Positions 1 to 12,200 are shown, counted from the stretch's first letter. The stretch is DNA of 64,000 nucleotides from Silene conica (GCA_029255685.2 CM055319.2:33691068-33755067); one strand, 5' to 3'. Notes: a model not told the origin generated them from the letters alone. A program made the numbers and translations.

Positions 1-676
1 CGCAGAGTGCTGAGAACATTTATCATAAGGGAAATCAAAGTGGTGGCTTTAGAACACAAAATGCGAGCTACTCGGGCAACAACAGATCCGGAGGTAACAG
101 CTACCAACGGAATTACAACAACTATAATAACCAGAAACGCTATCAGGGAATCCAAGGTAGTGGGAATGGTAACTTTCAGAAGAACCTTGCCGAGGCCAGT
201 AATCAAAGTGGAGTTGCATCTGCCAACCAGAGTGCAACAAAGAAGAGTGGGACCCTATTCATGATGGGTAACGAGGCTGCTGAACAAGATGCACATGTTG
301 TCACTGGTACATTCCTTGTACATTTCTTTCCTACTTTCGTTTTGTTTGTTTCTAGTGCATCGCATTCTTTCATATCTGCGGAGCATGCTAGAGCTATAGG
401 ACTTGATGTATACGATATTATAGCTGATTCTGTAACTATACCATCTGGAGAGTCTATAACTTGTAATAGAGTCTATTGAAATGTAATGATCCGAGTAGGG
501 GCTGTGAGTTTTGAGTCGAACTTGATAGAGTTTCCTTTGGGAGGCTTTGAGGTGATACTGGGAATGGATTGGCTGAAAAAGTATAAGGCCAACATCGATT
601 GTTACCAAGGTAAAATTACTCTGAGCGGACCTATGGGGGTGAGAGTGTCCTACAAGGGATATTCTGTGTAGCCTAA
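1..676 (+). pseudogene. Tekay-like gag C-terminus and protease fragment
   Basis: This is the tail of a Ty3/gypsy gag, rich in Asn, Gly and Ser, running into an aspartic protease. It matches the equivalent part of the intact Tek1 polyprotein (codons around 8480-9145) and a second copy at 22265-22800. The reading frame that starts at base 3 is open to a TGA at 477-479 and then to a TAG at 669-671. The protease active-site Asp-Ser-Gly is altered: the Asp codon reads Val and the Gly codon reads Ser (around 349-357), so the fragment could not be catalytic even without the stops. It runs off the left edge and is cut on the right at 677 by the start of LTR X. It looks like a dead copy of the chromovirus family. 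Confidence 0.85.
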
Positions 677-962
677 TGTAACACCCCGTATTTTATAATA
701 ATATTTTATTATAATTATTTTGAAGTTTATTAATGGATTTCGGAAATACCTATATTTATAACCTCCGTCCTATATTTTATTTTTTCTCGTTTTGATCTAC
801 TTTTGGATGGGTTAAAACGTTCGTGCAATAATTAATTATTTTAATTTAATATTTACTTTTCTATTTCAAGTTCTCCTTGCGTTTTAGTATGGCTCAATCA
901 GATTTGTAATTAGATAATCCATTGTATGAGCTAATGGACCAAAAGGCCATTAGTTAATATCC

Positions 963-970
963 TTATAAAT
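963..970 (+). promoter_or_regulatory. TATA box of LTR X
   Basis: TATAAATA lies about 290 bp into the LTR, in an AT-rich setting followed by a pyrimidine-rich stretch. This is the usual position for the U3 promoter of a gypsy LTR. Function is inferred from position. Confidence 0.45.
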
Positions 971-1416
971 AGAATTTATCCTAACAAGCAACTAGGTCAA
1001 TTCCTTGTTTTGTGCGTGAAGGTGTTGTCGCTCGCCTTTCGTCAATTTCTCTCTTTTGCTCTCTCTTCTCCCTTGACTTCATTGTTGAATATCTTTTATT
1101 CCTCCAAACTCATACATAAATTATATTTTCACAATCCTTGCTCTTACCTCTACAATATAATCTATTCAAAATATTTTATTGGGAATTATTTGTATGGACC
1201 TTTACACCTACGTATTGGGTCTCTTGTTTTGTGGGTAAAGAAGAAGATGTCTTTCCCTTTGGCGTTTTGGAAAGAGTTATTGTTTCGTACAATTTCTATC
1301 ACAAGTATTTGGGTTTCCGTTTTCGTTAAAGTTCATTTTTCGGGTTATTGACACGTGTTGGAGACAAGGCTTTGTTGTTCGTATTCTTTATGAAGATTTC
1401 CATTAATTGCTAAAAA

Positions 1417-1421
1417 GGTAA
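1417..1421. repeat. Target site duplication of Ath1, left copy (GGTAA)
   Basis: GGTAA directly precedes the 5' LTR and is repeated at 20522-20526 directly after the 3' LTR. This fixes the outer borders of Ath1. Confidence 0.75.
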
Positions 1422-3846
1422 TGATGAGTAGTATTTTGGTACCATTTTACCCCTCATTTATTCTTTATTCCGACTCGATTTTGCGTGTTTAATTGAATAA
1501 ATAGCTCATTTTACTATTTAATTAGTAATTATTAATTTTATTTTAATTATCGCGAATAATTGTTAGATTTGTGGAATTTGTTTTTATTTTGGTCGTTTTA
1601 GTGTTGTTTAGGAACTATTTTGTGAATAAAAACCGAAAATCTAAAGCCAAATTTATGAAGACGGGTCAACATATGGCAAGATAGAGTCAAATGGAGCAAT
1701 TGAGACAAATGTAGAAAGAAAGTCAATTGTTGACTTTATCACACATCAACCACCATTTCCATATTCACCATTCACCATCATTTCACCAGCAGCCACAACT
1801 CGCCCCAAACCCGTTTCAGCCATTCACAAACCCGCTTCAACCATCCCAGACCCGCATCCCAACAACCCAATCCTCCATCTCTGCTTCTCCTTTCACCACC
1901 TACATTACTCACGCCCACCGCCATTCATCAAGTTACCATTCATTTATCATAACCACCATTAATAAAGCTTCGTACCATACTCGATTTCGGAGTCGCAAAT
2001 TCGAGTTAATTAGCGACCACCATCACCTCCATTTTCGAATCACCTCCTGCCCATCAGCACCATTAATCATCACCATCTTCTATTTCACCACAGAACTCCA
2101 CCACCGCAGCAGACCACCAGTCGCTCCATCACCCACTCAAATTCCGGCCCTGCACCGCCGTGATCTCCCTTCAGACACCTATATCTCCCCTGCACCACCG
2201 TTCTCTCCAATAAACCACCTTCATCACTTGCGTCAATTGACCAATTCGTCCCAGCTGCAGCATACCATCTCGCTTGTGGTTGTATTTGAGTGACTCAATT
2301 AATCATTATTGGGTTTATCAAATTTCGAGAAGAAGAATAGAAAATGGGTATGAAGAAGAGAAGAACAGAAAACGGGTCTAAAGAAGAGAAAAGCAAAAAG
2401 TCGAAGTGAAGAAGAAGAATCGGAAGCTGAAAACGAACGAATTGAAGTGCGGGAAAGCAATTTCGGAATAAAAGAAAAGAAGAAAGTGAAAAGACCGTCA
2501 TTGCCCTTATTGTCATTGTCTTTGTAGATTTTAAGTGAGTGGCAGTTTCGTCATTTCGTATCTGTTTTTGAAGGGGTTATAAAACCCAAATTTTTACGTA
2601 GAAGTAAGGGAGGTTAGAAAGTAGACAGCAGCTTTGTTTTGTTTTAACAATACGCAAGCAGTAGAAAAATAGAGTAGTTTAGTTATTTTTTTTCTATTTT
2701 TAATTATTTCAAATTACTCAATTAATTTGTGTTCAAGTTCCAAGCTTTGGTAATTCATTTTCTAGATCCATCCTTTAATGCTTATCTCCATTCAAGTTAG
2801 GTATAATTTCTCTTATCCCTCATTTTTATTGCATTTTATTTCAAGTTTATAGTTTAGATTGTGTTTATGTTTGGTTTAATTAAAGTTCTTCGTTGTTAAT
2901 TTACTATGTTTATTTACATGTTATTGTTATTTGTTAGTCTAATTAGTGTAGTTCATATCTTTATTAGTTTATTTTCTCTCTAATTTAAGTTAACTTCTTT
3001 ATAATTCTTATCATGTTTATTACTGTTGTTAGTGTGTTACTTGTGTTAGTTGTGTTGAATATGTGTGAGTAGATTAATCTAGGGTTAGGGGAACCTCTTG
3101 TGGGATTAGTGGGTCAGATTCAAGTCGTGTTTTGAATGCTAATCGGTATGGGTAATTCGTCTTTAATCTTTTGCACACAAGGTGTTTGTGGAAATGCCCA
3201 AGTGAGAGCTTGGGTGATTACACTCTTATTATTAGCTATTTTTCGAAACGAGAGTTTGAGACTAGTTAGTATAATGCTTATGCTTTGCCTAGACAAAATA
3301 CCCATGTTCATAGCTTCAATTGTTTAAATATTTCGTTGGATGTTGGTCTCTTATCTTTTGCTTTGAACATGTTGTCGGATTGCTTGGACGAGAGTTTGGC
3401 TCTCCTTGTGTTTGGTTAGACTTGCTTGCGGCGAGAGTCGGGCTTAGTTGGACCGTGCTAGATAAGTGGGTTGGGATTAGTTAGGACGAGAGTTCAACTA
3501 GACTTGACCCAAGGACCGTCTCATATCGAGAGATAGGGACACACCTAGCTTTCACCCTCCGGTTATTCCTTTTATATCGACTTAGACTAGACCCCTCCTA
3601 CTTGAGTGACCCCGAGACCCTAGCCTTTTCTCTCATTGTGTTTACTTAGTTGTTCATTTAATTTATTTTGTTAGTTTAGAATTTAGAATACAAATCATGC
3701 TTTGTTGACCGACTAAACTAAAACTAGACCAAGACTTATAGCCTAACCCCACCATGCTTTGGGTTCGACCCTAAATTATACTACTTAATTTGGGAGTTTA
3801 CAAATTGTTTTTGGTGCCGAAATTGACGACAAAAACCCGGCCATCA
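1422..3846 (+). repeat. Ath1 5' LTR
   Basis: It starts TGATGAGTAGTATTTTGG and ends CCCGGCCATCA. It is 2425 bp and pairs with 18143-20521. A TATA-like TATAAAA lies at 2578-2584. Open frames inside, such as the His/Pro/Ser-rich one at 1727-2293, are low-complexity and I do not regard them as genes. Confidence 0.85.
2578..2584 (+). promoter_or_regulatory. Ath1 LTR TATA box
   Basis: TATAAAA follows a GGGG run. The same stretch recurs in the 3' LTR near 19263. It is the most likely U3/R promoter position, inferred from sequence only. Confidence 0.5.
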
Positions 3847-3849
3847 AAA

Positions 3850-3867
3850 TGGCGCCGTTGCCGGGGA
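3850..3867 (+). other. Ath1 primer-binding site (tRNA-Asp type)
   Basis: TGGCGCCGTTGCCGGGGA lies three bases after the LTR end. It is complementary to the 3' end of plant tRNA-Asp, the primer typical of Athila/Tat elements. The identical site is used by Ath2 at 60804-60821. Confidence 0.9.
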
Positions 3868-3936
3868 TGGTGCTTTGTTAGATATAAGTTTTTGTTGAGT
3901 TTTAGGTCTAGTCTTTTATTTGCTTTCAAAAAAAAC

Positions 3937-4420
3937 ATGTCTTCTTTCAATATTTTTCAAAATGAAGGTGAACAATTCCATGATTATCTTTATAGGTTCG
4001 ATGATTGTGTTCGTCATGCTAACTCTTGTGGCTATTCTCTTACTATTTTCGAGGCCCTTTGCATTTTATGTGAAGGCATGAATTTTGAGACCCGCAATTT
4101 AGCAAATTATATGAGTTGTGATCGAGTCTTTTACATGAATTGCAGAGAATTTTGGAGTTTTATAGAAATCATGGCCTTTGAATGTGAGTTGGTCTATAAA
4201 CAGAGTTTGGCTAGGAATGATGATATGCATGATGCCCTTCCTTATCATTCTTCCCCACTTCTTATAAATGTGCATGGTGTAAATGATTTCTATTCTACTT
4301 GTGAGACATGTGGAGGAGTGGTAGGACATACATCTCGTGTTTGTACTTCATATACTTGTTTTCCATTGAATGTGAATGACTTGAACACCATGCCTCCACC
4401 TAGGGAAGAATGGCCACAAT
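3937..4420 (+). CDS. Ath1 gag-like ORF, first part (split by Tek1)
   Basis: I chose the ATG at 3937 because it is the first ATG after the primer site that opens the conserved part; the frame also reads upstream into the LTR. The protein has a degenerate Athila-type capsid region (the segment beginning GEQFHDYLYRF) followed by a zinc-knuckle-like motif CETCGGVVGHTSRVC. That motif is CX2CX5HX4C, one residue longer than the usual CX2CX4HX4C. The frame is broken after base 4420 by Tek1. When the duplicated ACAAT is counted once, the frame continues exactly at 14940, giving about 546 residues. It is recognisable as a retroelement gag relative, and no enzyme follows. Confidence 0.7.
4416..4420. repeat. 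Target site duplication of Tek1, left copy (ACAAT)
   Basis: ACAAT precedes the Tek1 5' LTR and recurs at 14935-14939 after its 3' LTR. Confidence 0.95.
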
Positions 4421-4724
4421 TGTAATACCTCGTATTTTTATTACGTTTTATTTATATTTTTATGCTAACCTTATTAGTTTTCGATGTCGAGGGTTTATAA
4501 CAAAGCGATAAAGTGTTGTGGGCAAGGGTTTTTACGCGTTGTTTTTGGAGTCGTATGAGTAATCAATTAGCAAACCCGTACTTGGTCCATGTTATTTGGG
4601 TATCGAAGTGCGTGAGATGCTGACCAATACACGGAAAGCAATGCGTATGGGCCTAGGGTTGCGTGCACAAACACAGCCCACACGCTCTGAAATCAGAAGT
4701 CGTTCACAAACCTCCCTGCCGCCT

Positions 4725-4732
4725 TATTTAAA
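4725..4732 (+). promoter_or_regulatory. Tek1 LTR TATA box
   Basis: TATTTAAA lies about 300 bp from the LTR start, followed by a pyrimidine-rich stretch where transcription would begin. Inferred from position. Confidence 0.5.
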
Positions 4733-5562
4733 CATCCCCTCTCCCTCTTATCTGACCTAAAGCAACACACACACACGCAAGCATCTGTAGCCGCCACTTC
4801 AAGGTTTGTCAGGGGTAGGTTGTCACGGTGGTCAGATCGGTCTAGGGGTGGTCGTTGGCTAGGGCAAGGAGGTAAGGCCACCACTGTTTGTTTCGTTTTT
4901 ACTGCTTGCAAGTTTTCTCTTGATGTTTATGATGAATTTATAATCACCTCACATGATAATAATCAGAGTTCCTTGCTAATCCTTAATCTATGATATGTAG
5001 TTACTTTTCTTCATTCGTTTTTAGGGTGTCGTTTTATCAGTATGTTCTTAGAAAGGGTTTTTCGTTTGGCTGCTAGTGAGTCGGGTCTGGAATATTTATG
5101 TGTTCGTTTTATTAAGGAAAAACAGAGTCCGCGTATGGTGTTTGTATGAGGGTGTTAGTGCCTCTTACGTGAGTATGTAATCTGCATTTTGGGACAGTTG
5201 GCTTGACCATAGGCAGGAGTGTCGAGGGGTGGTCGTGTCTGTCAATCGTGGTGTCACACGGTGGTGAACGGTGGCTGTCAAAACAGTAGTGTAAACACGG
5301 TTGTGGTCAGATCTGGGTTTTCGTAGGAGTTTTTGTATGGTCTGTCACGGTGGTTGTGACTACCACCTTCGCCATTGGAACCACCACGACTCAGTGGCGA
5401 GTTTGGTGGTGCCAGGGGTGAAGGTGGTGGCCGTGGGTGGTGTCGGAGGCTAAGTTTATCGCAGGGGTTATAATCAGTCTGGGTACATACGGGTTTTCGC
5501 TTCATCACACGGTCAGTTTTGGTGGTGGTTTGTGGTGTCTGTGGTGGTGGCAGGTAGCCACT

Positions 5563-5632
5563 GACCTCCTCCCTGGAACCACCGTGGCTCGGTGGTTAGC
5601 CTGGTGGCGCCAGTGGGGAGGCCAGGGGTGGC
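5563..5632 (+). other. G/C-rich inverted-repeat block shared with LARD1 LTR
   Basis: GACCTCCTCCCTGG opens the block and CCAGTGGGGAGGCC closes it, so the ends pair. The block is preserved at 27865-27930 in the LARD1 LTR although the LTRs around it have diverged. Copies occur in the 3' LTRs at about 13491-13560 and 52900-52965. Role unknown. Confidence 0.55.
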
Positions 5633-6922
5633 AGCAGGCGTTGGCAAGGGTGTAAACAGGGCTGTGGCAGTTGCGGTTGGGCTGTAGTACGAGTGTTTGT
5701 GTCTCGGGTAGTCGTGTTTTGGTTGGGCTTTGGCATGTGATTATATCAATTCTCATAATTATTAATAATTCTCTTAATTTTTTATGTGTCCAACTTTCTG
5801 GGAAGAACAATATTATTATTATTCTTTTATTATTATTATTTTTTTTATTATTGTTATTATTGTTATTATTTTATAAGTTAAGTTTTGGGTTGATGCTAAT
5901 AATTTATATGGAGTCTAAATCGTACGTTAGTATTTATCGGGATGTTTACTAACGATGAATTTGGTTGCAATTTAATATATTCTCTAAGTTTTTGGGACTT
6001 TTAATGATGACGTTGAATATGCTAATTACAGTAAGTCTAAAAATAGTAAGTGAATGTGGGTAACGATAACTGTATGTATGGACATGCTTATATATATATA
6101 CGTATAGTCATAATGTGTTGTGTAGGAGTCAATTAGGAACATGTTTTAAGTAGATTTTAGTAGCAATGTGTATAAGGGCAGAATTTGATATGAACAATAA
6201 TTTATAGGAACGGAATTCGAAGTGGAATACTTCTAGAGGGTATTTACATTTGCAGACTGCTACCTTCAGGTAGGTTACACTGGTGCTTACTCTGTATTAA
6301 GTTATGTGTGGTTGTGCATTGCCTGTTGAATGCAAGTTTGAAATTCTGAGCATGACAGTTTATAATTATTTATTTGGTGTTTCATTCATACTCATGGCAT
6401 ATGCATTTGTATTTGAGAAAGATTTGGATCAGATAATGTTCTGATGTAAAGCCCAGGGTGGTTCTGCAGACCAGGCCTGGTGTCTTATCAGCTGTTGAGC
6501 TGGTGTTCGGTGACGACCGAGTATAGTCTACCGGGAGGTTCGGTATGGCTTGGTGCAAGGGTACGAGAATGAGATTTTGATTGAGCTCGAGCATGTCATA
6601 AGCATTTGCATATCATTATGTGTTGCATTATTTATTGTTGTGTTATCCTACTCAACCGCGAGGTTGACAGTGTATTCGTATTCACCTACAATGATCCGGA
6701 ATGGGGAGTAGATCTTTCAGGTCAGAGATAGGTGGACTAGGACTGGGCATGGAGGAAAGACATGGGCTGGACCTACCTAGCCATTAGATCACTTAGCCTT
6801 GTTTCATAGTCGACATTTACTTTAATTCAGTTGTTTGGAAGTTTTGGACTAAGCCTTGTAGTAGCTCAGTTTAACTATTTATTTTAAAGTATTGTGTTTC
6901 TTTCACTATGCATATCTACTAC

Positions 6923-6990
6923 CCTGGTCTAACCAGGATGGTAACAGTCTTATTTACCCTGGAAGTCCTAGTTCAGGCTCCTAGGTAAAT
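6923..6990 (+). other. Two successive hairpins at the Tek1 LTR 3' end
   Basis: First stem: CCTGGT with ACCAGG (6923-6937). Second stem: ATTTACC (6952-6958) with GGTAAAT (6984-6990), just before the terminal GGGGGTGTTACA. The LARD1 LTR has different but still pairing stems at the same places. Confidence 0.6.
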
Positions 6991-7005
6991 GGGGGTGTTA
7001 CAAAG

Positions 7006-7017
7006 TGGTATCAGAGC
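7006..7017 (+). other. Tek1 primer-binding site (tRNA-iMet type)
   Basis: TGGTATCAGAGC begins four bases after the LTR end. It is complementary to the 3' end of initiator tRNA-Met, the usual primer of Tekay elements. Confidence 0.95.
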
Positions 7018-7580
7018 GAACGATCCTCAGGCCTAAACTAAAATGAAATAATGAACATAGGAGTGTCTAAATAAAATGAACCCCAGGTTAGTAACTGTTA
7101 GGAGCCCCATAGGGTTGGGATGAGTTAGGGGCCCCCTCAAACCAAGCCACTGGCCCTTTCAGTCTAACCTGGTTACCTTGAGAGTTGAAGAGTGTGGGTA
7201 GTATGGAGGGACCCATGGCAAATGTATAATATATGTATTTTGTGCTAACCTTTCAGCGCCAAGGAATGAGGTAAGTTATGATGTGAAAAATGGATGAGTA
7301 TATACATGTATACAGTAAGGCATAAAAGTGATATTTCCTGATGATTGGCATGTATATGTGCTATTTTCAAGCATTGAGAATATAAGTTTATATCGTAATG
7401 TTGTCTATAAGTGGGGATTGTATATGCATGTGGTTATGTGATCCCTAAGCCTTTAGGTAGACTTTTAATAAGGATTTAACTGTATGAAAAGTTACATGCT
7501 GAGTATGTATGCAAGTAAGACTAAGTCAGAATAAGAAGTTATCTAGGATGCTCATAAAACTTTGTCACCTGTGTAGCAAA
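7018..7580 (+). other. Tek1 untranslated leader
   Basis: This non-coding stretch lies between the primer site and gag. Its first part (ending around GAACCCC and GGAGCCCC) resembles the LARD1 leader at 29391-29490. I see no ORF. It would carry packaging and translation signals by analogy with other LTR elements. Confidence 0.6.
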
Positions 7581-10500
7581 ATGCCTCCCAGGAGAGAACC
7601 CAACACTGATAATGTATCGCGAGAGGAATACGATCGCCTAGTAGCTATGAACGCTGCTCTTCTAGCTAGGATTGGGGCAAACACTCAATCGGATGCAATC
7701 CGAATGAGCAATAACATCTCTAGGCATAACCCCACCAAGTACGATGGGGAAGGAGCACCGAGTTTACTTGCTGAGTGGTGCCGTGAGTTTGAGAGTATCT
7801 TCGAACTGCTGTCTGTACCAGAATCAATGAAGGTGGACCAAGCTGTATTCTATTTGAAGGGTACAGCTAGGTTATGGTGGAATAACAATAAAGAAGAAAT
7901 CAAGGCAGCAGCAGAAGAGGTCGGTTCAGAATATGTGCGTTGGGAGGAGTTCAGGGGGATTTTATCCTCTAAGTTCGTGCCGGAACATGTAAAAGGGAAG
8001 CTGAGAGCAGAGTTCGATTCATTCCAAATGGCTGAAGGGATGACTGTGGAGGAGTATCACAGTAAGTTTTTACAGCTGGCAGAGAATGTAGCTGACTTAG
8101 GCTACACACAGGAGATGTTAGCAGCAAGGTTTGAGAAGGGACTGACTCTCAATATCAAGAGGAGCATGCTGGCAACCAAGCCCACGACTGTGGAAGATAT
8201 ATATGAGAGGGCTGGCCAGGCAGAAAGGCTAGCTGACCAGATTAAGGAGGAAGAGAAGACCAAGGGTGATAAGAGGAAGGCGGAATCTGGAGCCGAAAGC
8301 TCAGGGAACAAGAAGCCAAATAACCAATATCGGTCATTTTTCTCCAACAGTGCCCCTGGAGGAAATGGCAATCGAGGTGGAAATCGCTCTATTTCTGGGA
8401 CAAGTGGTGCCAATCCTACATGTTTCAAGTGTTGGAAAATTGGGCACAAGCAATCCAATTGTTGGTCGGGAACACAAAGTGCTGGGAACAATTACCATAG
8501 AGGTAATCAGAGTGGTGGATTCAGGACACCAAATGCAAGTTATTCAAACAACAATAGATCCGGAGGTAACAACTACCAGAGGAATTTCAACAGCTACAAT
8601 AACCAGAACCGCTACCAAGGAAACCAGAGGAGTGGTAATGGTAATTTCCAGAAGACCCTGGCAGAGGCTAGCACTCAGAGTGGAGCAGGATCCGTGAACC
8701 AGAGTGGGGCTAAGAAGAGTGGGGCACTGTTTATGATGGGCAAAGAGGCTGCAGAGGAGGATGCACATGTTGTTACTGGTACATTTCTAGTACATACCTT
8801 TCCTACTTTCGTTTTATTTGATTCTGGTGCATCGCATTCTTTCATATCTGCGGAGCATGCTAGGGCTATAGGACTCGATGTATATAGTAGTATAGCTGAT
8901 TCTGTAACCATACCGTCAGGAGAGTCCATAGCTTGTAATAGAGTTTACACCAATGTAATGATCCAAGTAGGAGAAGTGAGTTTTCAGTCGAATTTGATCG
9001 AGTTTCCGTTGGGAGGCTTTGAGGTGATATTAGGCATGGATTGGCTGAAAAAGTACAAGGCCTACATTGATTGCTACCAAGGAAAGATCACCTTGAGGGG
9101 ACCCAAGGGAGTGAGGGTATCCTACAAGGGATATTCTGTAAAGCCTAAACTGAAGCTGATAACCGTCAATGCGCTGAAGACTTGTCTGAAGAGGGGTGAT
9201 GAGATGTTGTTGTGTCATGTGAGAGATTTGACTGCGGAGAAACCCCAAGCCAGTGAGATCGAGATTGTAAAAGATTTTGAAGACGTGTTTCCAGAAGAAA
9301 TTCCTGGGTTACCACCAAAGAGGGACTTGGATTTTGGCATTGATCTGAAACCTGGGGCTGAGCCAATTTCTAAAGCACCTTATCGCATGGGGCCTAAGGA
9401 ATTGGAAGAGTTGAGGAAGCAACTGGATGAGCTAGCAAGCAAGGGGTATGTAAGGCCAAGTATGTCACCTTGGGGAGCACCAGTTTTGTTTTTAAAGAAG
9501 AAAGACGGAACCCTGAGGTTGTGCGTGGACTATAGGGAGCTTAACAATGTAACAATCAAGAATCGGTATCCTTTACCTCGCATCGATGATCTTTTTGACC
9601 AGTTGAGTGGGGCTGGTGTGTTTTCCAAGATCGATTTGAGGTCAGGGTATCATCAGCTGAGAATCAAAGATGCAGATATTCACAAGACCGCGTTCAGATC
9701 GAGGTATGGGCATTATGAATTCGTAGTGATGCCATTTGGTTTGACTAATGCACCTGCTGTTTTCATGGATTTAATGAACAGAGTGTTTAGTCCTTACCTG
9801 GATCAGTTCGTGGTGGTGTTTATTGATGACATTTTGGTGTATTCGAAGAATAGAGAAGAGCATGCTAGGCATTTGAGCTTGGTGCTGCAAACTTTGAGGG
9901 ATCATCAATTATATGCCAAGCTAAGTAAGTGCGAGTTTTGGCTCGAGAAGGTTGCCTTTCTGGGGCATGTGGTGTCTAAGGAGGGTGTATCTGTTGACCC
10001 TAGCAAAATTGAGGCCGTTTCGAAATGGGAGCGACCAAAGAATGTGGCCGACATCCGAAGTTTCTTGGGTTTGGCTGGTTATTACAGGAGGTTCGTGAAA
10101 GACTTTTCAAAGATAGCCAAACCAATGACTTCGTTGATGCGGAAAGAGAACAGATTCGTTTGGGATGAGAGCTGTGAGAAGGCATTTCTAGACCTGAAGG
10201 AGCGTCTCACCACATCTCCTATCCTTGCTTTACCAGAGGGAAGTGAAAATTTTGAAGTGTACACTGATGCTTCTAAGAAGGGATTAGGATGTGTGCTGAT
10301 GCAGAACGGGAGAGTAATTGCTTATGCTTCTAGGCAGCTGAAGCCTTATGAGGAGAATTATCCGACGCATGACCTGGAGCTTGGAGCGGTAGTTTTTGCA
10401 CTTAAGTTGTGGCGACATTATCTTTATGGAGCTACATTTAAGGTGTATTCTGATCACAAGAGTTTGAAATATATCTATACTCAGAGAGAGCTGAATATGC

Positions 10501-12158
10501 GTCAAAGGAGGTGGATCGAGCTTATTGGAGACTATGACATGGAGATTTTGTATAAGGAGGGAAAGGCTAACGTTGTGGCTGATGCATTAAGTAGGAAGTC
10601 CGTTCACGCTCTTTGCACAGCTATGTCCAGATTGAGTATGTATCGTGAGTTAGGACAGATGGGAATCGCAGTGATAAAGAAAGGTGAGACCATGGGGGAT
10701 TTGACGATCGAGCCTGAGTTATATGCTGAGATTCGAGAAAGACAGAAGAGTGATCCTAGAATTCAGAAGTGGCGTGAGGCAGTGAGCAAAGCTAGTGATG
10801 ACGAGCCATATTCTAAGTTCGGGATTTTCAGTGATGATAGTGTGAGGTTTGATGGGCGATGGTGTGTGCCAGACGACGAAGAATTGAAGAGAAAGATACT
10901 AGTCGAGGCTCATTCTACACCTTATTCCGTTCATCCTGGAGGGGATAAGTTGTACAAAGACCTGAAGAAAGCATTTTGGTGGCCAAAAATGAAGCAGGAG
11001 GTGGCTGAGTTTGTCTCTCGATGTTTGGTATGTCAAAGAGTGAAGGGAGAACATAAGAGGCCGCAAGGGAAGCTACAGCCACTTGATGTACCTGAGTGGA
11101 AGTGGGAAAGCATATCGATGGATTTTATTGTGCGCTTGCCTAGGACTTGGAGAGGGAATGACATGATTTGGGTAATCGTTGACAGGTTGACTAAGTCAGC
11201 CCATTTCATACCGATGAAGGAGACTTGGAGTAAAGCTGAATTAGCCAAGGCTTACGTTAAGCATGTGGTGAAGCTTCATGGTGTCCCTAAGGACATTGTT
11301 TCTGATCGTGATTCCAGATTCATTTCAAAATTTTGGCAAGAGTTACAGACATTGATGGGAACTACTTTGAACATGAGTACTGCATTCCATCCAGCAACTG
11401 ATGGTCAGACTGAGAGGACTATCCAGACACTGGAGGATATGTTGCGGGCTTGTGTACTAGAGTTTGGAGGATCTTGGGAGGACAGACTTGATTTGATAGA
11501 GTTTTCTTATAACAATAGTTATCATTCTAGCATTGGGATGGCTCCTTTTGAGGCACTGTATGGGAGGAAGTGCAGGAGTCCAGTTTGTTGGGATGATAGA
11601 GCTGATGTAGTGACATTGGGACCTGAGATGATTCAGGAGATGATAGCACAAGTCCAGGTGATTCGTCAGAACATGAGAGCTGCACAGGATAGACAGAAGA
11701 GTTATGCTGATCTGAAGAGGAGTGACATCACATTTGAGGCAGGAGAGAAAGTTTTACTGAAAGTGTCGCCCATGAGAGGAGTGATGAGATTTGGCAAGAG
11801 GGGCAAGTTGAGCCAGAAGTTCATTGGACCATTCGAGATTTTGGAGCGAGTTGGTGAGGTGGCTTATCGATTAGCTCTACCTCCAGCTTTAGCCAGAGTG
11901 CATAATGTGTTTCATTTATCACAGCTGAGGAGGTATATCAGTGACCCATCGCATGTCCTTGATCATGAGGTTATCGAGGTGGATGAGCAGTTGACTTACG
12001 AGGAGAGACCCAAGGAGATCCTTGACAGGAAGGTGAGAAAAACCAGGAATGGAGAGACCGCGCTGGTCAAAGTATTATGGACCAATCATAATGTCGAGGA
12101 AGCTACTTGGGAGACTGAGGTGTCGATGAGGGGAAAATATCCGGACCTGTTTAATTAA
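7581..12158 (+). CDS. Tek1 gag-pol polyprotein
   Basis: A single ORF encodes all replication proteins. An upstream in-frame ATG exists at 7509, but the ATG at 7581 (MPPRREP) starts the conserved gag. Numbering from 7509: gag capsid about 85-230; zinc knuckle [14 protein letters not shown] at 305-318 (CX2CX4HX4C); aspartic protease with DSGA at 438; reverse transcriptase with FIDD at 771-774; RNase H with catalytic Asp near 920; integrase with an HHCC zinc finger, then Asp1205, Asp1266 and Glu1302 (D-x60-D-x35-E). The end (about 1490-1549) resembles a Tekay-type chromodomain, which in chromoviruses guides integration to heterochromatin. All catalytic motifs are present and no frameshift is visible. 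The products would act in cytoplasmic virus-like particles and then the nucleus. Confidence 0.95.
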   Translation: MPPRREPNTDNVSREEYDRLVAMNAALLARIGANTQSDAIRMSNNISRHNPTKYDGEGAPSLLAEWCREFESIFELLSVPESMKVDQAVFYLKGTARLWWNNNKEEIKAAAEEVGSEYVRWEEFRGILSSKFVPEHVKGKLRAEFDSFQMAEGMTVEEYHSKFLQLAENVADLGYTQEMLAARFEKGLTLNIKRSMLATKPTTVEDIYERAGQAERLADQIKEEEKTKGDKRKAESGAESSGNKKPNNQYRSFFSNSAPGGNGNRGGNRSISGTSGANPTCFKCWKIGHKQSNCWSGTQSAGNNYHRGNQSGGFRTPNASYSNNNRSGGNNYQRNFNSYNNQNRYQGNQRSGNGNFQKTLAEASTQSGAGSVNQSGAKKSGALFMMGKEAAEEDAHVVTGTFLVHTFPTFVLFDSGASHSFISAEHARAIGLDVYSSIADSVTIPSGESIACNRVYTNVMIQVGEVSFQSNLIEFPLGGFEVILGMDWLKKYKAYIDCYQGKITLRGPKGVRVSYKGYSVKPKLKLITVNALKTCLKRGDEMLLCHVRDLTAEKPQASEIEIVKDFEDVFPEEIPGLPPKRDLDFGIDLKPGAEPISKAPYRMGPKELEELRKQLDELASKGYVRPSMSPWGAPVLFLKKKDGTLRLCVDYRELNNVTIKNRYPLPRIDDLFDQLSGAGVFSKIDLRSGYHQLRIKDADIHKTAFRSRYGHYEFVVMPFGLTNAPAVFMDLMNRVFSPYLDQFVVVFIDDILVYSKNREEHARHLSLVLQTLRDHQLYAKLSKCEFWLEKVAFLGHVVSKEGVSVDPSKIEAVSKWERPKNVADIRSFLGLAGYYRRFVKDFSKIAKPMTSLMRKENRFVWDESCEKAFLDLKERLTTSPILALPEGSENFEVYTDASKKGLGCVLMQNGRVIAYASRQLKPYEENYPTHDLELGAVVFALKLWRHYLYGATFKVYSDHKSLKYIYTQRELNMRQRRWIELIGDYDMEILYKEGKANVVADALSRKSVHALCTAMSRLSMYRELGQMGIAVIKKGETMGDLTIEPELYAEIRERQKSDPRIQKWREAVSKASDDEPYSKFGIFSDDSVRFDGRWCVPDDEELKRKILVEAHSTPYSVHPGGDKLYKDLKKAFWWPKMKQEVAEFVSRCLVCQRVKGEHKRPQGKLQPLDVPEWKWESISMDFIVRLPRTWRGNDMIWVIVDRLTKSAHFIPMKETWSKAELAKAYVKHVVKLHGVPKDIVSDRDSRFISKFWQELQTLMGTTLNMSTAFHPATDGQTERTIQTLEDMLRACVLEFGGSWEDRLDLIEFSYNNSYHSSIGMAPFEALYGRKCRSPVCWDDRADVVTLGPEMIQEMIAQVQVIRQNMRAAQDRQKSYADLKRSDITFEAGEKVLLKVSPMRGVMRFGKRGKLSQKFIGPFEILERVGEVAYRLALPPALARVHNVFHLSQLRRYISDPSHVLDHEVIEVDEQLTYEERPKEILDRKVRKTRNGETALVKVLWTNHNVEEATWETEVSMRGKYPDLFN

Positions 12159-12163
12159 GGTAT

Positions 12164-12200
12164 GTTACGAGGACGTAACCTTTTTTTTTTAGGGGAGTAG
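12164..12200 (+). promoter_or_regulatory. Tek1 upstream hairpin and purine-rich tract
   Basis: GTTACG pairs with CGTAAC around an AGGA loop (12164-12179). A T run and then AGGGGAGTAG (12191-12200) follow. The tract resembles a polypurine tract but is not next to the LTR, so it may be a second (central) plus-strand primer or a relic of an earlier LTR border. Confidence 0.5.

Larger units (their letters stand above)
677..1421 (+). repeat. LTR X, left part (Tekay-like LTR start)
   Basis: The segment begins TGTAACACCCCGTATTTT, the same kind of start as the Tek1 and LARD1 LTRs (TGTAATACC..CGTATTT). It interrupts the gag/protease fragment at 676. A TATA-like box lies near 963. The segment stops at the Ath1 insertion, and its continuation is at 20527-22228. 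No partner LTR is in the window, so the full length is unknown. Assignment to the Tekay group is inferred from the start sequence. Confidence 0.6.
4421..7002 (+). repeat. Tek1 5' LTR
   Basis: It begins TGTAATACCTCG and ends GGGGGTGTTACA; length 2582 bp. It holds a TATA-like TATTTAAA, a G-rich GGTGG-repeat region (about 5200-5660), an ATT-rich microsatellite (about 5813-5872) and hairpins near its end (6923-6990) that also appear in the LARD1 LTR with changed stems. Confidence 0.95.

Noticed and set aside
1727..2293. 188-codon His/Pro/Ser-rich open frame
   Set aside because: It lies wholly in the Ath1 LTR, is low in complexity, and its counterpart in the 3' LTR (18418-18849) is shortened by a frame change, so there is no coding constraint.
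3790..3936. Upstream extension of the Ath1 ORF
   Set aside because: It covers the LTR end and the primer-binding site, so translation from there is unlikely.
5278..5810. Pro/Arg-rich minus-strand open frames in the Tek1 LTR (also 13206-13738)
   Set aside because: They arise from GGTGG repeats; the two LTR copies differ in reading length.
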